Assembly: GCF_001274945.1 (NCBI RefSeq)
Contig: NZ_LILB01000007.1
Coordinates: forward strand, 202,570 to 266,569
Direction of reading: 5' to 3'
Source of the DNA: Viridibacillus arvi
GTDB lineage: Bacteria; Bacillota; Bacilli; Bacillales_A; Planococcaceae
Length of the DNA: 64,000 nt
Position 1 is the stretch's first letter; each line of letters starts with the position of its first letter. This document shows, piece after piece, positions 16,099 to 25,897 of this stretch. Below the pieces are notes generated by a model, which saw only the letters and a list, made by a program, of their open reading frames with translations, was not told where the DNA came from and searched no databases. The translations under genes and the position numbers were made by a program.

Positions 16099-18526
16099 TC
16101 GATTTACTCAACGCGCACAAAAAGTGCTTCAACTGGCACAAGAAGAAGCTATTCGTATGAAACATGAATCAATTGGTACTGAGCACATTTTGCTTGGCTT
16201 AATTCGTGAAGGTGGCGGCATTGCAGCTAAAGCGCTTGAAGCAATTGATATTAGCTCTGAAATGATAGAAGAAGGTATTGAGGAGTTAGTGGGTGTAGGT
16301 ACAAAAGACGTTGGTCCAATCGTACATTACACACCTCGTGCAAAAAAAGTAATCGAACTATCTGTCGATGAATCACGTAAACTAGGTCACTCGTATATCG
16401 GTACAGAGCACTTATTATTAGCCCTTATTCGTGAAGGAGAAGGCGTAGCAGCTCGTGTTTTAAACAATGCAGGAGTTAGTTTAAATAAAGCGCGTCAACA
16501 GGTGTTGCAGTTGTTAGGTAGTCATGATCATGCTCAAAATGCAAATAGTGCTACTCAAGCTGCAAGTACACCAACGTTAGATAGCTTGGCACGTGATTTG
16601 ACTCAAGTTGCAAGAGACGGCAGCTTAGATCCAGTAATTGGCCGTAGTAAGGAAATTACACGAGTAATTGAGGTACTATCTCGTCGTACTAAAAACAACC
16701 CAGTTTTAATCGGGGAACCAGGTGTCGGTAAAACGGCAATTGCGGAAGGCTTAGCTCAACAAATCGTCAACAATGAGGTACCTGAAATTTTACGTGATAA
16801 ACGTGTTATGACACTTGATATGGGAACAGTCGTGGCGGGTACAAAATACCGTGGTGAATTCGAGGATCGCTTGAAAAAGGTGATGGATGAAATTCGCCAA
16901 GCAGGCAATGTTATTCTCTTTATTGATGAATTACACACATTAATTGGCGCAGGTGGAGCAGAGGGTGCTATTGATGCATCGAACATCTTGAAGCCGTCGC
17001 TAGCACGTGGAGAATTACAATGTATCGGTGCTACAACATTGGATGAATATCGTAAATACATCGAAAAGGACGCTGCATTAGAGCGTCGTTTCCAACCAAT
17101 TCAAGTCGATGAACCAACTGTTGAGGAAGCAATCCTTATTATTAAAGGTTTACGTGACCGCTATGAAGCACATCACCGTGTGAAAATTACGGATGAAGCT
17201 ATTGATGCAGCTGCGAAAATGTCAGACCGTTATATTTCGGATCGTTTCTTACCAGATAAGGCTATTGATTTAATTGATGAAGCGGGATCTAAAGTAAGGT
17301 TGCGTTCTTATACAACTCCTCCAAACTTAAAAGAGCTTGAGCAAAGATTAGAAGCGATTCGATCAGAGAAAAACGCTTCTGTTCAAAGTCAAGAATTTGA
17401 AAAAGCGGCTTCGCTTCGCGATACTGAACAAAAATTAAAAGAAGAATTAGAATCTACAAAGAAAACGTGGAAAGAAAAACAAGGTAAAGAAGAATCTAAA
17501 GTAACTGTTAATGACGTGGCTGAAGTTGTTTCTGTATGGACGGGGATACCAGTATCGAAGTTAGCACAAGAGGAATCAGCTAAATTACTTAACCTTGAAG
17601 AAGAGTTGCATAAACGTCTTGTTGGTCAAACTGAGGCAGTTGAAGCAATCTCGAGAGCAATCCGTCGTGCACGTGCAGGGTTAAAAGATCCGAAGCGTCC
17701 AATCGGTTCATTTATTTTCCTTGGACCAACTGGTGTTGGTAAAACTGAACTTGCTCGTGCGTTAGCAGAAGTAATGTTTGGTGATGAAGATTCTATGATC
17801 CGAGTTGATATGTCTGAGTACATGGAAAAACATTCGACTTCAAGACTTGTCGGCTCACCTCCAGGGTATGTAGGGTTTGAAGAAGGCGGTCAGTTGACAG
17901 AAAAAGTCCGTCGTAAACCATATTCAGTTATTTTACTTGATGAAATTGAGAAAGCACATCCGGATGTCTTCAATATTCTATTGCAAGTATTGGAAGATGG
18001 TCGTTTAACAGATTCTAAAGGACGCGTAGTAGACTTTAGAAATACAGTTGTTATCATGACATCAAATGTAGGTGCTTCAGAACTTCAATATAGAAAATCA
18101 CTCGGTTTTAGCTCAGCTAACGCAAAAGACGTACACAAAGATAATAAGAGTGTGACAATGTCAGAATTGAAAAAAGCATTCCGCCCTGAGTTCTTAAACC
18201 GTATTGATGAAATGATTGTCTTCCATGCGCTGCAAAAAGAAGAATTAACGAAAATCGTTGCGCTAATGGCAAAACAATTGACAAAACGTTTGCAAGAACA
18301 ACATATCGAACTAGAGTTAACTGACGCAGCTTTAGATAAAATCGCTAAAGAAGGTTATGATCCACAGTATGGTGCTCGTCCTTTACGTCGAGCAATACAA
18401 AAACATGTGGAAGACCGTTTATCTGAAGAGATTTTAAAAGGTACAGTGTTAACAGGTCAGCGTGTCATTTTCGATGTTGAAAACGATGAGTTCGTTGTAA
18501 ATATTAAAGAGTTTGTAACAAAATAA
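16088..18526 (+). CDS. clpC: ClpC AAA+ protease ATPase
   Basis: An 812-residue Hsp100 unfoldase that feeds ClpP. The N-domain has two Clp repeats (about 1-150), including the [20 protein letters not shown] motif. D1 has Walker [10 protein letters not shown] near 207. A middle domain carries a UVR-like helix ([17 protein letters not shown] near 435). D2 has Walker [10 protein letters not shown] near 545 and [20 protein letters not shown] at 16088 gives the usual MMF start. It is the last gene of the CtsR operon and is followed by a terminator. Confidence 0.97.
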   Translation: MMFNRFTQRAQKVLQLAQEEAIRMKHESIGTEHILLGLIREGGGIAAKALEAIDISSEMIEEGIEELVGVGTKDVGPIVHYTPRAKKVIELSVDESRKLGHSYIGTEHLLLALIREGEGVAARVLNNAGVSLNKARQQVLQLLGSHDHAQNANSATQAASTPTLDSLARDLTQVARDGSLDPVIGRSKEITRVIEVLSRRTKNNPVLIGEPGVGKTAIAEGLAQQIVNNEVPEILRDKRVMTLDMGTVVAGTKYRGEFEDRLKKVMDEIRQAGNVILFIDELHTLIGAGGAEGAIDASNILKPSLARGELQCIGATTLDEYRKYIEKDAALERRFQPIQVDEPTVEEAILIIKGLRDRYEAHHRVKITDEAIDAAAKMSDRYISDRFLPDKAIDLIDEAGSKVRLRSYTTPPNLKELEQRLEAIRSEKNASVQSQEFEKAASLRDTEQKLKEELESTKKTWKEKQGKEESKVTVNDVAEVVSVWTGIPVSKLAQEESAKLLNLEEELHKRLVGQTEAVEAISRAIRRARAGLKDPKRPIGSFIFLGPTGVGKTELARALAEVMFGDEDSMIRVDMSEYMEKHSTSRLVGSPPGYVGFEEGGQLTEKVRRKPYSVILLDEIEKAHPDVFNILLQVLEDGRLTDSKGRVVDFRNTVVIMTSNVGASELQYRKSLGFSSANAKDVHKDNKSVTMSELKKAFRPEFLNRIDEMIVFHALQKEELTKIVALMAKQLTKRLQEQHIELELTDAALDKIAKEGYDPQYGARPLRRAIQKHVEDRLSEEILKGTVLTGQRVIFDVENDEFVVNIKEFVTK

Positions 18527-18588
18527 TTCATTCTAATGATGAAATTTTGTAGTTCGCTACTTAATTCATCAAAGGTCTGAGAAAGCAG

Positions 18589-18625
18589 GGCATTCCGAAC
18601 AACATGTTTGGAGTGCCTTGTTTTA
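18589..18625 (+). terminator. terminator between clpC and radA
   Basis: GGCATTCCGAAC at 18589-18600 pairs with GTTTGGAGTGCC at 18606-18617 (two wobble pairs), then TTGTTTTATA. It lies upstream of the true radA start, so clpC and radA can be uncoupled. Confidence 0.75.
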
Positions 18626-18663
18626 TAATAGAGAGAACAATAGAAGGATTAGTGGGAGGAAAT

Positions 18664-20040
18664 ATGGTTAAAAAGAAAACGAAATTTTTATGTAATTCTT
18701 GTGGTTATGAATCACCTAAATGGATGGGAAGATGTCCTGGGTGCGGTGAATGGAATAAGATGGTGGAAGAAGTAGAAGTCATTTCTAAAGGACCTAGAGG
18801 AGCGTTCCAGCACTCATCAACTACTTCTCAAAAGGCTATGCCAATTATTTCGATTGAGACAGAAGATGCACCTAGAGTTGAAACAGAACTAGATGAATTG
18901 AATCGTGTATTGGGTGGAGGCGTAGTGCCAGGCTCTTTAGTGTTAATTGGTGGCGATCCTGGTATCGGTAAATCCACACTTCTTTTACAAGTTTCAGCGT
19001 TGCTCTCTAATAAAGGTCATAGGGTACTCTATATTTCTGGTGAGGAATCCATCCGCCAAACAAAGTTACGTGCAGAGCGACTAGGTGTGAAGTCAGCAGA
19101 GTTATATATTTACTCCGAAACGAATTTGGAGTTTTTAAATCAAACAATAGAAGAAGTTCAACCGAAGTTTGTCATTGTTGACTCCATTCAAACCGTGCAT
19201 CATCCAGAAGTAACTTCTGCACCAGGTAGTGTATCACAAGTGCGTGAATGTACTGCTGAATTAATGCGTATTGCTAAGACAAAAAATATTGCCATTTTCC
19301 TTGTTGGGCATGTAACAAAAGAAGGGCAAATAGCAGGTCCACGTATTTTAGAACATATGGTAGATACGGTTCTTTATTTTGAAGGAGAGCGTCATCATAC
19401 GTATAGAATATTACGTAGTCAAAAAAACCGCTTTGGGTCAACGAATGAAATTGCCATCTTTGAAATGTTACAGGGTGGTTTAAAAGAAGTATTAAATCCT
19501 TCTGAATTGTTCTTGCAAGAACGTTCGCAAGGGGCAGCGGGTTCTAGCGTCGTTGCCTCAATGGAAGGGACACGCCCAATATTAGTTGAGATCCAAGCTT
19601 TAGTGACGCCTTCGAGCTTTAACTATCCGAAACGTATGGCTACAGGCATTGATCAGAATCGTGTGTCGTTGTTGATGGCAGTACTTGAAAAGCGTATGGG
19701 TATGCTGCTACAAGCTCAAGATGCATATATTAAAGTTGCAGGTGGAGTAAAATTAGATGAACCAGCAATCGATTTAGCAGTCTTAACAAGTATTGTTTCA
19801 AGCTATCAGGACCGTGCTGTGAATGCAGGAGACTGTATTATAGGTGAAGTAGGTTTAACAGGTGAAGTGCGTCGTGTATCGCGTGTGGAGCAGCGTGTTC
19901 AAGAGGCTGCAAAGCTAGGCTTTAAACGTGCCATTGTTCCGGCCTCTAACATAGGAGGTTGGGATTATCCAGCTGGTATTGAAGTCGTTGGGGTAGAGAC
20001 GGTAAACGAGGCGCTGAAACTTTGCTTCCGTGATTTATGA
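18664..20040 (+). CDS. radA: RadA/Sms DNA repair ATPase
   Basis: A 458-residue DNA branch-migration protein of recombination. An N-terminal C4 zinc finger (C10, C13, C24, C27) is followed by a RecA-like core with Walker [11 protein letters not shown] near 97 and the RadA-specific KNRFG motif. The C-terminal domain is Lon-protease-like. The ATG at 18664 follows GGGAGGA by 5 nt; an upstream in-frame ATG at 18604 sits in the loop of the clpC terminator and is rejected. In B. subtilis disA would follow; here it does not. Confidence 0.96.
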   Translation: MVKKKTKFLCNSCGYESPKWMGRCPGCGEWNKMVEEVEVISKGPRGAFQHSSTTSQKAMPIISIETEDAPRVETELDELNRVLGGGVVPGSLVLIGGDPGIGKSTLLLQVSALLSNKGHRVLYISGEESIRQTKLRAERLGVKSAELYIYSETNLEFLNQTIEEVQPKFVIVDSIQTVHHPEVTSAPGSVSQVRECTAELMRIAKTKNIAIFLVGHVTKEGQIAGPRILEHMVDTVLYFEGERHHTYRILRSQKNRFGSTNEIAIFEMLQGGLKEVLNPSELFLQERSQGAAGSSVVASMEGTRPILVEIQALVTPSSFNYPKRMATGIDQNRVSLLMAVLEKRMGMLLQAQDAYIKVAGGVKLDEPAIDLAVLTSIVSSYQDRAVNAGDCIIGEVGLTGEVRRVSRVEQRVQEAAKLGFKRAIVPASNIGGWDYPAGIEVVGVETVNEALKLCFRDL

Positions 20041-20051
20041 TGTAGTGAATG

Positions 20052-20084
20052 AAAGCGACAACCAAAAGGTTGTCGCTTTTTCTA
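20052..20084. terminator. bidirectional terminator after radA
   Basis: A perfect 12-bp stem: AAAGCGACAACC at 20052-20063, loop AAAA, GGTTGTCGCTTT at 20068-20079, then T-rich. It serves radA and the convergent transporter gene. Confidence 0.92.
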
Positions 20085-20744
20085 AAATGATTGGTTATTT
20101 GTTTGTAAGTGAGCGGTTTTTTCTTTTTCCATTGGTTTAGTAATAATTCCGAAGGGTTTACCTAAAGGTAAAAATTCGAAACCAAAATGTTTGTTCAAAA
20201 CATTTGCGCCAGCACCGTATAAAGATAGGATGGCAATGCCAAACTCAGAATAAGCCGCTAGAAGGTGCATGCCGTGTTCCATGATACCAAGTGAACTTAG
20301 TGATAAGCCAACGAATAAAAAATTGATTAAGAAGAAGATGAAGAATAGTACTTTATTTGTTTCTAATGCACCAATGGTCATAAATATTGTAAAGACAAGG
20401 TACCCTATGTATACGAATCCTAATTGATGTACATCAGCACTTTCTTGTAACGTTAACCCAAAGGTTCCGGATTGAACAAACCAAGATGTAGCGACTGCCA
20501 TCCAAAAAAGTCCATAAGCTCCGAAGGCAGTAGTACCGAATGTATTATTATGTTTAGAATCTAGTATAGAGGCATAAAATTGTGCGATACCGCCTAAAAA
20601 TATTGCCCAGGGAATGACTAGACCTACACCTTCAGTCCATCCTAATTTTTGAGATGAGGCTACAAGTGTAACGATGGCTAGTCCAAAAAGCCCGATGCCT
20701 GATGGATCGGCAGTTGTTATTTTAATATCTTTGGTTTGATTCAT
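20082..20744 (-). CDS. acetate/succinate transporter-like protein (GPR1/FUN34/YaaH family)
   Basis: A 220-residue membrane protein with six predicted helices. The N-terminal ADPSGIGLFGLA corresponds to the family signature NPAPLGL..FA; a conserved FLGGIAQFYAS element near residue 50 and an aromatic GLFWMAVATSWF segment near 80 also fit. Characterised members (SatP/YaaH, Ady2) are acetate/succinate-proton transporters. AGGAGG lies 6-7 nt before the ATG. It stands on the opposite strand exactly where disA is found in B. subtilis. A strong palindrome lies 63-88 nt upstream. Confidence 0.85.
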   Translation of the reverse strand: MNQTKDIKITTADPSGIGLFGLAIVTLVASSQKLGWTEGVGLVIPWAIFLGGIAQFYASILDSKHNNTFGTTAFGAYGLFWMAVATSWFVQSGTFGLTLQESADVHQLGFVYIGYLVFTIFMTIGALETNKVLFFIFFLINFLFVGLSLSSLGIMEHGMHLLAAYSEFGIAILSLYGAGANVLNKHFGFEFLPLGKPFGIITKPMEKEKTAHLQTNNQSF

Positions 20745-20806
20745 AACAATCCTCCTATTTTGCGTTGTGAATTTTCTCGAATATGAAGATTGTAACCGAT
20801 TTCAAT

Positions 20807-20832
20807 AAATGTGACATGGCGATGTCACATTT
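20807..20832. promoter_or_regulatory. 26-nt palindrome upstream of the acetate transporter-like gene
   Basis: AAATGTGACAT at 20807-20817 and ATGTCACATTT at 20822-20832 form a perfect 11-bp inverted repeat around GGCG. Read on the minus strand, its proximal arm overlaps a possible -35 (ATGTCA), 17 bp before TACAAT, about 70 nt before the transporter start. The half site TGTGA..TCACA resembles CRP/FNR half sites, but the 10-bp spacing does not match the usual 6. Binding protein unknown. Confidence 0.7.
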
Positions 20833-21053
20833 GACTAAAGGATGGTCATTAACAAGAGGGATTTCTGTTGTAAAGAGCATATTCTGTTTAATTTATAAAT
20901 TATCTTTTTGCGTAAAAAGCTGTTTTTCCTAGATAATTGGAAGTGGAAAGTAGAAAAAACATGCAATATAATTGATTTGAATTGCCTAAGGGGTTTGCCG
21001 AGCAAATAAAAGGCAAACTATGTATAATTAAAACTATAAAGGAGGTGTTCATT
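20833..21053. other. intergenic region upstream of yacL
   Basis: AT-rich DNA between the palindrome and yacL. TATAAT at 21023-21028 (in TGTATAATTAAA) is a good -10 candidate for yacL, but no matching -35 is convincing. Nothing else is evident. Confidence 0.4.
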
Positions 21054-22151
21054 TTGTTGAAAATAGTTATTCAAGTTGCTTTCTTATTTATCGGAGGTAC
21101 GTTGGGTTTATTATTTTTACCGCCATTATACGAATTCATTCATTTATCCTCAAACCCATGGCTAAATAATCCATATGTGTCAGTTGCAATTGGCGCATTC
21201 ATTTTGTTTGGATTTTCATTTTTATTTTCCGATTCATGTGTCCGTTTTATTCGTTGGATGGAAGACAAGTTATTGAAAGCTCCAGTTGGTGATTTGTTAT
21301 TTGGCACATTAGGTTTGATAGTAGGATTAATTGTGGCGTATTTTATTGGGTTTTCGATTGATAGTATACAACTGCCGCTCATTAAGCCGGTTTTACCAAT
21401 ATTATCTATTGTACTTGGGTATTTAGGATTTCAAGTAGGTTTTAAAAAACGGGATGAATTGCTTCACGTATTTTCGGCAGCAAGAGCAAGTAATTTAGCT
21501 AAAAAGAAAAGTTCAGATGAAGTGGCTTCAGAAACACCAGCAACTGCTTATAAACTACTAGATACTAGTGTTATTATTGATGGGCGTATTGCTGATATTT
21601 CGGGAACTGGTTTTATAGAAGGTACATTAGTTGTTCCACAGTTTGTATTAACAGAATTACAACATATTGCAGATTCGTCAGATACGTTGAAACGTACTCG
21701 GGGGCGTCGAGGTCTTGATATTTTGAGAACTTTACAGGATGAAAGAGCAACGGATATTTTAATTACAGAAGTGGATTTTGACGATATTCAAGAAGTGGAT
21801 TTAAAATTAGTTCGTTTAGCTAAAAAAATGAGTGGGCAAATTTTAACCAACGACTTTAATTTAAATAAAGTGTGTGATCTCCATAATGTTGCGGTTCTAA
21901 ATATTAATGACTTAGCCAATGCTGTGAAGCCTGTCGTTATTCCAGGTGAAGAGATGCATGTGGTTGTTATCAAGGATGGTAAGGAACACAATCAAGGAGT
22001 TGCTTATTTAGATGATGGTACAATGATTGTTGTGGAGGAAGGAAAATCCTATATTGGGCAAGCAATTATAGTCGTTGTGACAAGTGTTTTACAAACTTCT
22101 GCCGGTCGTATGATTTTTGCAAAACCAAAAAGTGGCGGTAAAGCAGCATAA
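21054..22151 (+). CDS. yacL: PIN/TRAM domain membrane protein YacL
   Basis: A 365-residue protein. Four N-terminal membrane helices (about 1-140) begin LLKIVIQVAFLFIGGTLG. A cytoplasmic PIN-type nuclease-like domain starts KLLDTSVIIDGRIADI near 163 and carries acidic residues of the metal site (LTNDFNLNK). A C-terminal TRAM-like domain includes VAYLDDGTMIVVEEG. TTG at 21054 follows AAAGGAGGTG by 4-5 nt and matches the B. subtilis N-terminus; the adjacent TTG at 21057 is possible. Biological role is not established. Confidence 0.9.
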   Translation: MLKIVIQVAFLFIGGTLGLLFLPPLYEFIHLSSNPWLNNPYVSVAIGAFILFGFSFLFSDSCVRFIRWMEDKLLKAPVGDLLFGTLGLIVGLIVAYFIGFSIDSIQLPLIKPVLPILSIVLGYLGFQVGFKKRDELLHVFSAARASNLAKKKSSDEVASETPATAYKLLDTSVIIDGRIADISGTGFIEGTLVVPQFVLTELQHIADSSDTLKRTRGRRGLDILRTLQDERATDILITEVDFDDIQEVDLKLVRLAKKMSGQILTNDFNLNKVCDLHNVAVLNINDLANAVKPVVIPGEEMHVVVIKDGKEHNQGVAYLDDGTMIVVEEGKSYIGQAIIVVVTSVLQTSAGRMIFAKPKSGGKAA

Positions 22152-22166
22152 TAGAAAACAAAAAGA

Positions 22167-22192
22167 GACAGGGCAATTTGCCTTGTCCTTTT
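22167..22192 (+). terminator. short terminator after yacL
   Basis: GACAGGGC at 22167-22174 pairs with GCCTTGTC at 22180-22187 (one wobble), loop AATTT, then CTTTTCC. The T-run is short, so partial read-through into ispD is likely. Confidence 0.5.
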
Positions 22193-22205
22193 CCATGAGT
22201 AGGAC

Positions 22206-22904
22206 GTGAAAATTTTGAAACAATATGATGTTATTTTACCAGCAGCTGGTAGCGGTAAGCGTATGGGTGCGGGACATAACAAATTGTTCTTAGAACTACG
22301 AGAGAAGCCAATATTAATCCACACACTTGAGGTCTTTGAACAAGACTCTGCATGTAAGGGGATTTGGTTGGCGGTAAAGCCTGAAGAACGAGAATATATC
22401 CAATCGCTCCTTGTGAAATATAATATTAAAAAAGTTAAAGCTTTACCGGATGGTGGAGCAGAACGCCAAGATAGCGTGTATTCTTGTGTTAAAAAAGTAG
22501 AAGATGGTGAAATTGTACTTGTTCATGATGCTGCTAGACCGTTTATCACAATTCCGGTTATTCACAAACTAGTAGAGGCTGCAGAAGAGAAGGGCGCGGT
22601 AATTGCTGGTGTGCGTACAAAGGACACGATGAAAAAAGTTGAAAATGGTGTCATAGTTGAGACGGTAGATCGTTCTAACTTATGGATGATTCAAACACCT
22701 CAAGCATTTCAGTTTACAATTTTGCAAGAAGCAGAACATGCTGCGGAGAAGGATCGATTTTTAGGAACCGATGAGGCTATGTTAGTTGAACGTTTAGGCC
22801 TGGTCGTACATATCGTTGAAAGTAGCTACGACAACGTTAAAATAACAACAAAAGAAGATTTAGTATTTGGAGAGGCGATTTTAAGCCAACGTATAGGAGG
22901 ATAA
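22206..22904 (+). CDS. ispD: IspD, 2-C-methyl-D-erythritol 4-phosphate cytidylyltransferase
   Basis: A 232-residue enzyme of the MEP isoprenoid pathway that joins CTP and MEP to give CDP-ME. It has the nucleotide-binding [20 protein letters not shown] motif, [13 protein letters not shown], the [10 protein letters not shown] loop and a C-terminal [19 protein letters not shown] at 22206 is used; TTG at 22215 is in frame and also possible, since the Shine-Dalgarno (AGTAGGAC) is weak for both. It is followed 2 nt later by ispF, the pathway's fifth step. Confidence 0.95.
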   Translation: MKILKQYDVILPAAGSGKRMGAGHNKLFLELREKPILIHTLEVFEQDSACKGIWLAVKPEEREYIQSLLVKYNIKKVKALPDGGAERQDSVYSCVKKVEDGEIVLVHDAARPFITIPVIHKLVEAAEEKGAVIAGVRTKDTMKKVENGVIVETVDRSNLWMIQTPQAFQFTILQEAEHAAEKDRFLGTDEAMLVERLGLVVHIVESSYDNVKITTKEDLVFGEAILSQRIGG

Positions 22905-22906
22905 CT

Positions 22907-23383
22907 ATGTTTCGAGTAGGACAAGGGTTTGATGTACATGCATTTGAAGAGGGTCGACCATTAATTATCGGAGGTATTACAATTCCTCATGAAAGAGGTT
23001 TAGTAGGTCATTCGGATGCTGATGTTTTATTACACACAATAACGGACGCTGCTTTGGGCGCAATCGGTGAAGGGGATATCGGTCGTCATTTCCCAGACAC
23101 AGATCCTGAATTTAAAGATGCTGACTCAGCAAAGTTATTAGAATATATTTGGAAAATCGTTGAAGACAAAGGATATGTATTAGGTAATGTAGATTGCACA
23201 ATTATGGCACAACGACCTAAAATGGCACCGTATATCGAACCTATGCGTAATCGAATTGCGGAACTCTTAAATGCAGAACCTGATCAAGTAAATGTCAAAG
23301 CAACAACAACTGAAAAATTAGGATTTACAGGTCGCGAAGAAGGAATTGCTTCAATGGCGACCATTTTACTAATAAAAAAATGA
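22907..23383 (+). CDS. ispF: IspF, 2-C-methyl-D-erythritol 2,4-cyclodiphosphate synthase
   Basis: A 158-residue trimeric metal enzyme that cyclises CDP-ME 2-phosphate with loss of CMP. Zinc ligands sit in GQGFDVHAF (D8, H10) and [28 protein letters not shown] and the C-terminal [15 protein letters not shown] are family hallmarks. AGGAGG precedes the ATG. It is translationally close-coupled to ispD. Confidence 0.96.
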   Translation: MFRVGQGFDVHAFEEGRPLIIGGITIPHERGLVGHSDADVLLHTITDAALGAIGEGDIGRHFPDTDPEFKDADSAKLLEYIWKIVEDKGYVLGNVDCTIMAQRPKMAPYIEPMRNRIAELLNAEPDQVNVKATTTEKLGFTGREEGIASMATILLIKK

Positions 23384-23459
23384 CTTCCTTTAAATTTTAA
23401 ACTTGCAGTGGTAAAATGAACAAAGTGAATTTTTGCAGGAAAACTAGGAGGATTATATC

Positions 23460-24920
23460 ATGACTAAAAAAGTTCGTGTTCGTTATGCACCAAGTCCAAC
23501 GGGACATTTACACATTGGTGGCGCACGTACAGCTTTATTTAACTACTTATACGCAAGACACCATGATGGAGATTTCATCGTTCGTATTGAAGATACAGAT
23601 ATTGAGCGTAATATCGAGGGTGGCGAAGCTTCTCAATTAGATAACTTAAAATGGTTAGGTTTGGAGTATGACGAATCAGTTGATATCGGTGGACCTTATG
23701 CACCGTATCGTCAAATGGAGCGTTTAGATATCTATCGTGACCATGCGTATCAATTAATCGAAAAAGGTATGGCTTATAAATGCTTCTGTACTTCAGAAGA
23801 ATTAGAAGCTGATCGCGAAGTACAAAAGTCAAATGGTGTAGCGGCTCCAATGTACAATGGGAAATGCCGTCATTTATCTGCTGAAGAAGTTGCAGCAAAA
23901 GAAGCTGCTGGTGAAGCGTTCACAATCCGTATGCGCGTTCCTGAAGGCGTTACATACAAATTCGATGATTTAGTTCGTGGTGAGGTATCATTCGAATCTA
24001 AAGATGTTGGTGATTGGGTACTAGTCAAAGCGAATGGAATTCCAACATATAACTATGCAGTTGTATTGGATGACCACTTTATGGAAATGACTCATGTATT
24101 CCGCGGTGAAGAGCATTTATCAAATACACCAAAACAATTAATGATTTTTAATGCATTTGGTTGGGAAGCTCCAAGCTATGGTCATATGACTTTAATTGTT
24201 AATGAAAATCACAAAAAATTATCAAAACGAGATGAGTCTATTATCCAATTCGTTTCGCAATATCGCGATCTTGGTTATTTACCAGAAGCAATGTTCAATT
24301 TCTTCGGTTTATTAGGTTGGTCACCAGAAGGCGAAGAAGAAATCTTCTCCAAAGAAGACTTCATTCGTCTATTTGATGAAAAACGTCTTTCAAAATCTCC
24401 ATCTATGTTTGATAAACAAAAATTAACGTGGATGAACAACCAATATATTAAAAAATTATCTCATGAAAAAGTAGTAGAACTGGCATTACCTCATTTGCAA
24501 AAAGCAGGTCTATTGCCAACTGAGTTAACAGAAGAGCAGCAAGCTTGGGCATCTGATTTAATCGGACTCTATCATGAACAAATGAGCTTCGGTGCTGAAA
24601 TTGTTGAGTTAACTCAATTGTTCTTTACAGATGAACTTGCATACAATGAAGAAGAAAAAGAAATATTAGCTGGTGAACAAGTTCCAGAAGTAATGGCTTC
24701 ATTCAAAGCGCAATTAGAAGCTTTAGAGGAATTTGAACCAGCAGCTATTAAAGCAGCTATTAAAGCAGTGCAAAAGGAAACTGGCCACAAAGGTAAAAAC
24801 CTATTCATGCCGATCCGTGTTGCTACAACAGGTGAAATGCATGGTCCAGAACTTCCAAACTCGATAGCATTATTAGGTAAAGAAACAGTCATTAAACGTG
24901 TCGAACAATTTATCAAGTAA
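23460..24920 (+). CDS. gltX: glutamyl-tRNA synthetase GltX
   Basis: A 486-residue class I aminoacyl-tRNA synthetase. The HIGH-type motif is [13 protein letters not shown] near residue 10-22, and the KMSKS-type motif is KLSKRDES near 255. The C-terminal helical anticodon-binding domain is complete. In Bacillales lacking GlnRS this enzyme also charges tRNA-Gln with glutamate for GatCAB amidation. TAGGAGG lies about 8 nt before the ATG. A weak promoter (TTTAAA-N17-TAAAAT) sits just upstream. No T-box precedes it. Confidence 0.96.
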   Translation: MTKKVRVRYAPSPTGHLHIGGARTALFNYLYARHHDGDFIVRIEDTDIERNIEGGEASQLDNLKWLGLEYDESVDIGGPYAPYRQMERLDIYRDHAYQLIEKGMAYKCFCTSEELEADREVQKSNGVAAPMYNGKCRHLSAEEVAAKEAAGEAFTIRMRVPEGVTYKFDDLVRGEVSFESKDVGDWVLVKANGIPTYNYAVVLDDHFMEMTHVFRGEEHLSNTPKQLMIFNAFGWEAPSYGHMTLIVNENHKKLSKRDESIIQFVSQYRDLGYLPEAMFNFFGLLGWSPEGEEEIFSKEDFIRLFDEKRLSKSPSMFDKQKLTWMNNQYIKKLSHEKVVELALPHLQKAGLLPTELTEEQQAWASDLIGLYHEQMSFGAEIVELTQLFFTDELAYNEEEKEILAGEQVPEVMASFKAQLEALEEFEPAAIKAAIKAVQKETGHKGKNLFMPIRVATTGEMHGPELPNSIALLGKETVIKRVEQFIK

Positions 24921-24926
24921 TTTAGT

Positions 24927-24954
24927 TTGCTTTTTTCCAGCTTCATTGTAAAAT
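24927..24954 (+). promoter_or_regulatory. sigma-A promoter of the cysE T-box transcript, within an inverted repeat
   Basis: TTGCTT at 24927-24932 and TAAAAT at 24949-24954 are 16 bp apart. A perfect 9-bp inverted repeat (AGCTTCATT at 24939-24947, AATGAAGCT at 24952-24960) spans the -10. Confidence 0.55.
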
Positions 24955-24972
24955 GAAGCTACTATCGATAAA

Positions 24973-25215
24973 AAAGCGTTGAAGAGGAGAAGTATGTAGA
25001 GCAAGCTCTGTAGAGAGGACCATCACCGGCTGAAAGTGGTCTGAGCCAATGTAATACAGAAATGCACCTCTGAGCACTGAGTTGAACGTTAAGTAGGCTT
25101 AGTCGGTAAGTCACCGTTATAGACTTTAAGCGGGAAGTGTTTTTTTAATGCTTCCAACCAGAGTGGAACCGCGCATATCCAGCGTCTCTGTCCTATAGGG
25201 CAGAGGCGTTTTTAT
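24973..25215 (+). promoter_or_regulatory. cysteine T-box leader of cysE-cysS
   Basis: A canonical T-box riboswitch. The conserved T-box AGAGTGGAACCGCG is at 25160-25173. A terminator follows, in which AGCGTCTCTGTCC pairs with GGGCAGAGGCGTT at 25181-25210, ending in TTTTTATTTT. In stem I, AATGCACC at 25061-25068 offers UGC (25063-25065) as the specifier codon, matching cysteine and the genes downstream. Uncharged tRNA-Cys would stabilise the antiterminator and switch on serine acetyltransferase and CysRS. Confidence 0.92.
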
Positions 25216-25243
25216 TTTGAAAAAAGAGGGGAGCTTTGAATAT

Positions 25244-25891
25244 ATGTTCAAAACTATAAGGGAAGATGTTGCGACGATTTTTGAAAATGATCCTGCTGCA
25301 CGAAGCACCTTGGAAGTTGTGCTAACTTATTCTGGTTTGCATGCGGTTTGGGGACACCGTATTGCACATGCTTTTTACAAGAGGAAATTTTACTTTATGG
25401 CACGTTTTATCTCTCAGGTAAGTAGATTCTTCACGGGGATTGAAATTCATCCAGGTGCCAAAATTGGTCGCCGTTTCTTTATTGACCATGGAATGGGCGT
25501 TGTTATTGGGGAGACATGTGAGATTGGCAATGACGTTACCTTATATCAAGGGGTTACACTTGGTGGTACAGGAAAAGAGAAGGGGAAACGTCACCCAACA
25601 CTAGAAGATAATGTACTTGTTGCAACAGGTGCTAAGGTGCTTGGTTCTATAACGGTTGGTGCAAATAGCAAAATTGGTGCAGGTTCTGTTGTGTTAAAAG
25701 CTGTGCCTCCCAATGCTACAGTTGTTGGCATTCCAGGGAAAATCGTCATTCAAGACGGTATCAAAGTAGAGAATAAACAAAAACTAGATCATCAAAATAT
25801 TCCAGATCCAGTAGAGGATCGTTGTTCTACGTTAGAACGGAAAATAGAAGAACTTCAACAACAGATTGTACTAAGTGAAAAGGAGCTGTAA
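25244..25891 (+). CDS. cysE: serine O-acetyltransferase CysE
   Basis: A 215-residue enzyme making O-acetylserine from serine and acetyl-CoA, the first step of cysteine synthesis. A helical N-terminal domain precedes a left-handed beta helix of hexapeptide repeats ([40 protein letters not shown]). The catalytic His is in FIDHGMG and the second in [12 protein letters not shown] at 25244 matches the family N-terminus, with GGGGAG 10 nt upstream. The long charged tail ([15 protein letters not shown]) is typical of Bacillales. It is controlled by the upstream T-box. Confidence 0.96.
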   Translation: MFKTIREDVATIFENDPAARSTLEVVLTYSGLHAVWGHRIAHAFYKRKFYFMARFISQVSRFFTGIEIHPGAKIGRRFFIDHGMGVVIGETCEIGNDVTLYQGVTLGGTGKEKGKRHPTLEDNVLVATGAKVLGSITVGANSKIGAGSVVLKAVPPNATVVGIPGKIVIQDGIKVENKQKLDHQNIPDPVEDRCSTLERKIEELQQQIVLSEKEL

Positions 25892-25897
25892 ATTACA

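Noticed and set aside
18604-18663. In-frame upstream extension of radA
   Set aside because: The ATG at 18604 lies in the loop of the clpC terminator; the family N-terminus and GGGAGGA support 18664.
20807-20832. Palindrome as a CRP/FNR site
   Set aside because: Half sites look similar but are separated by 10 bp rather than 6, so the specific assignment is not made.
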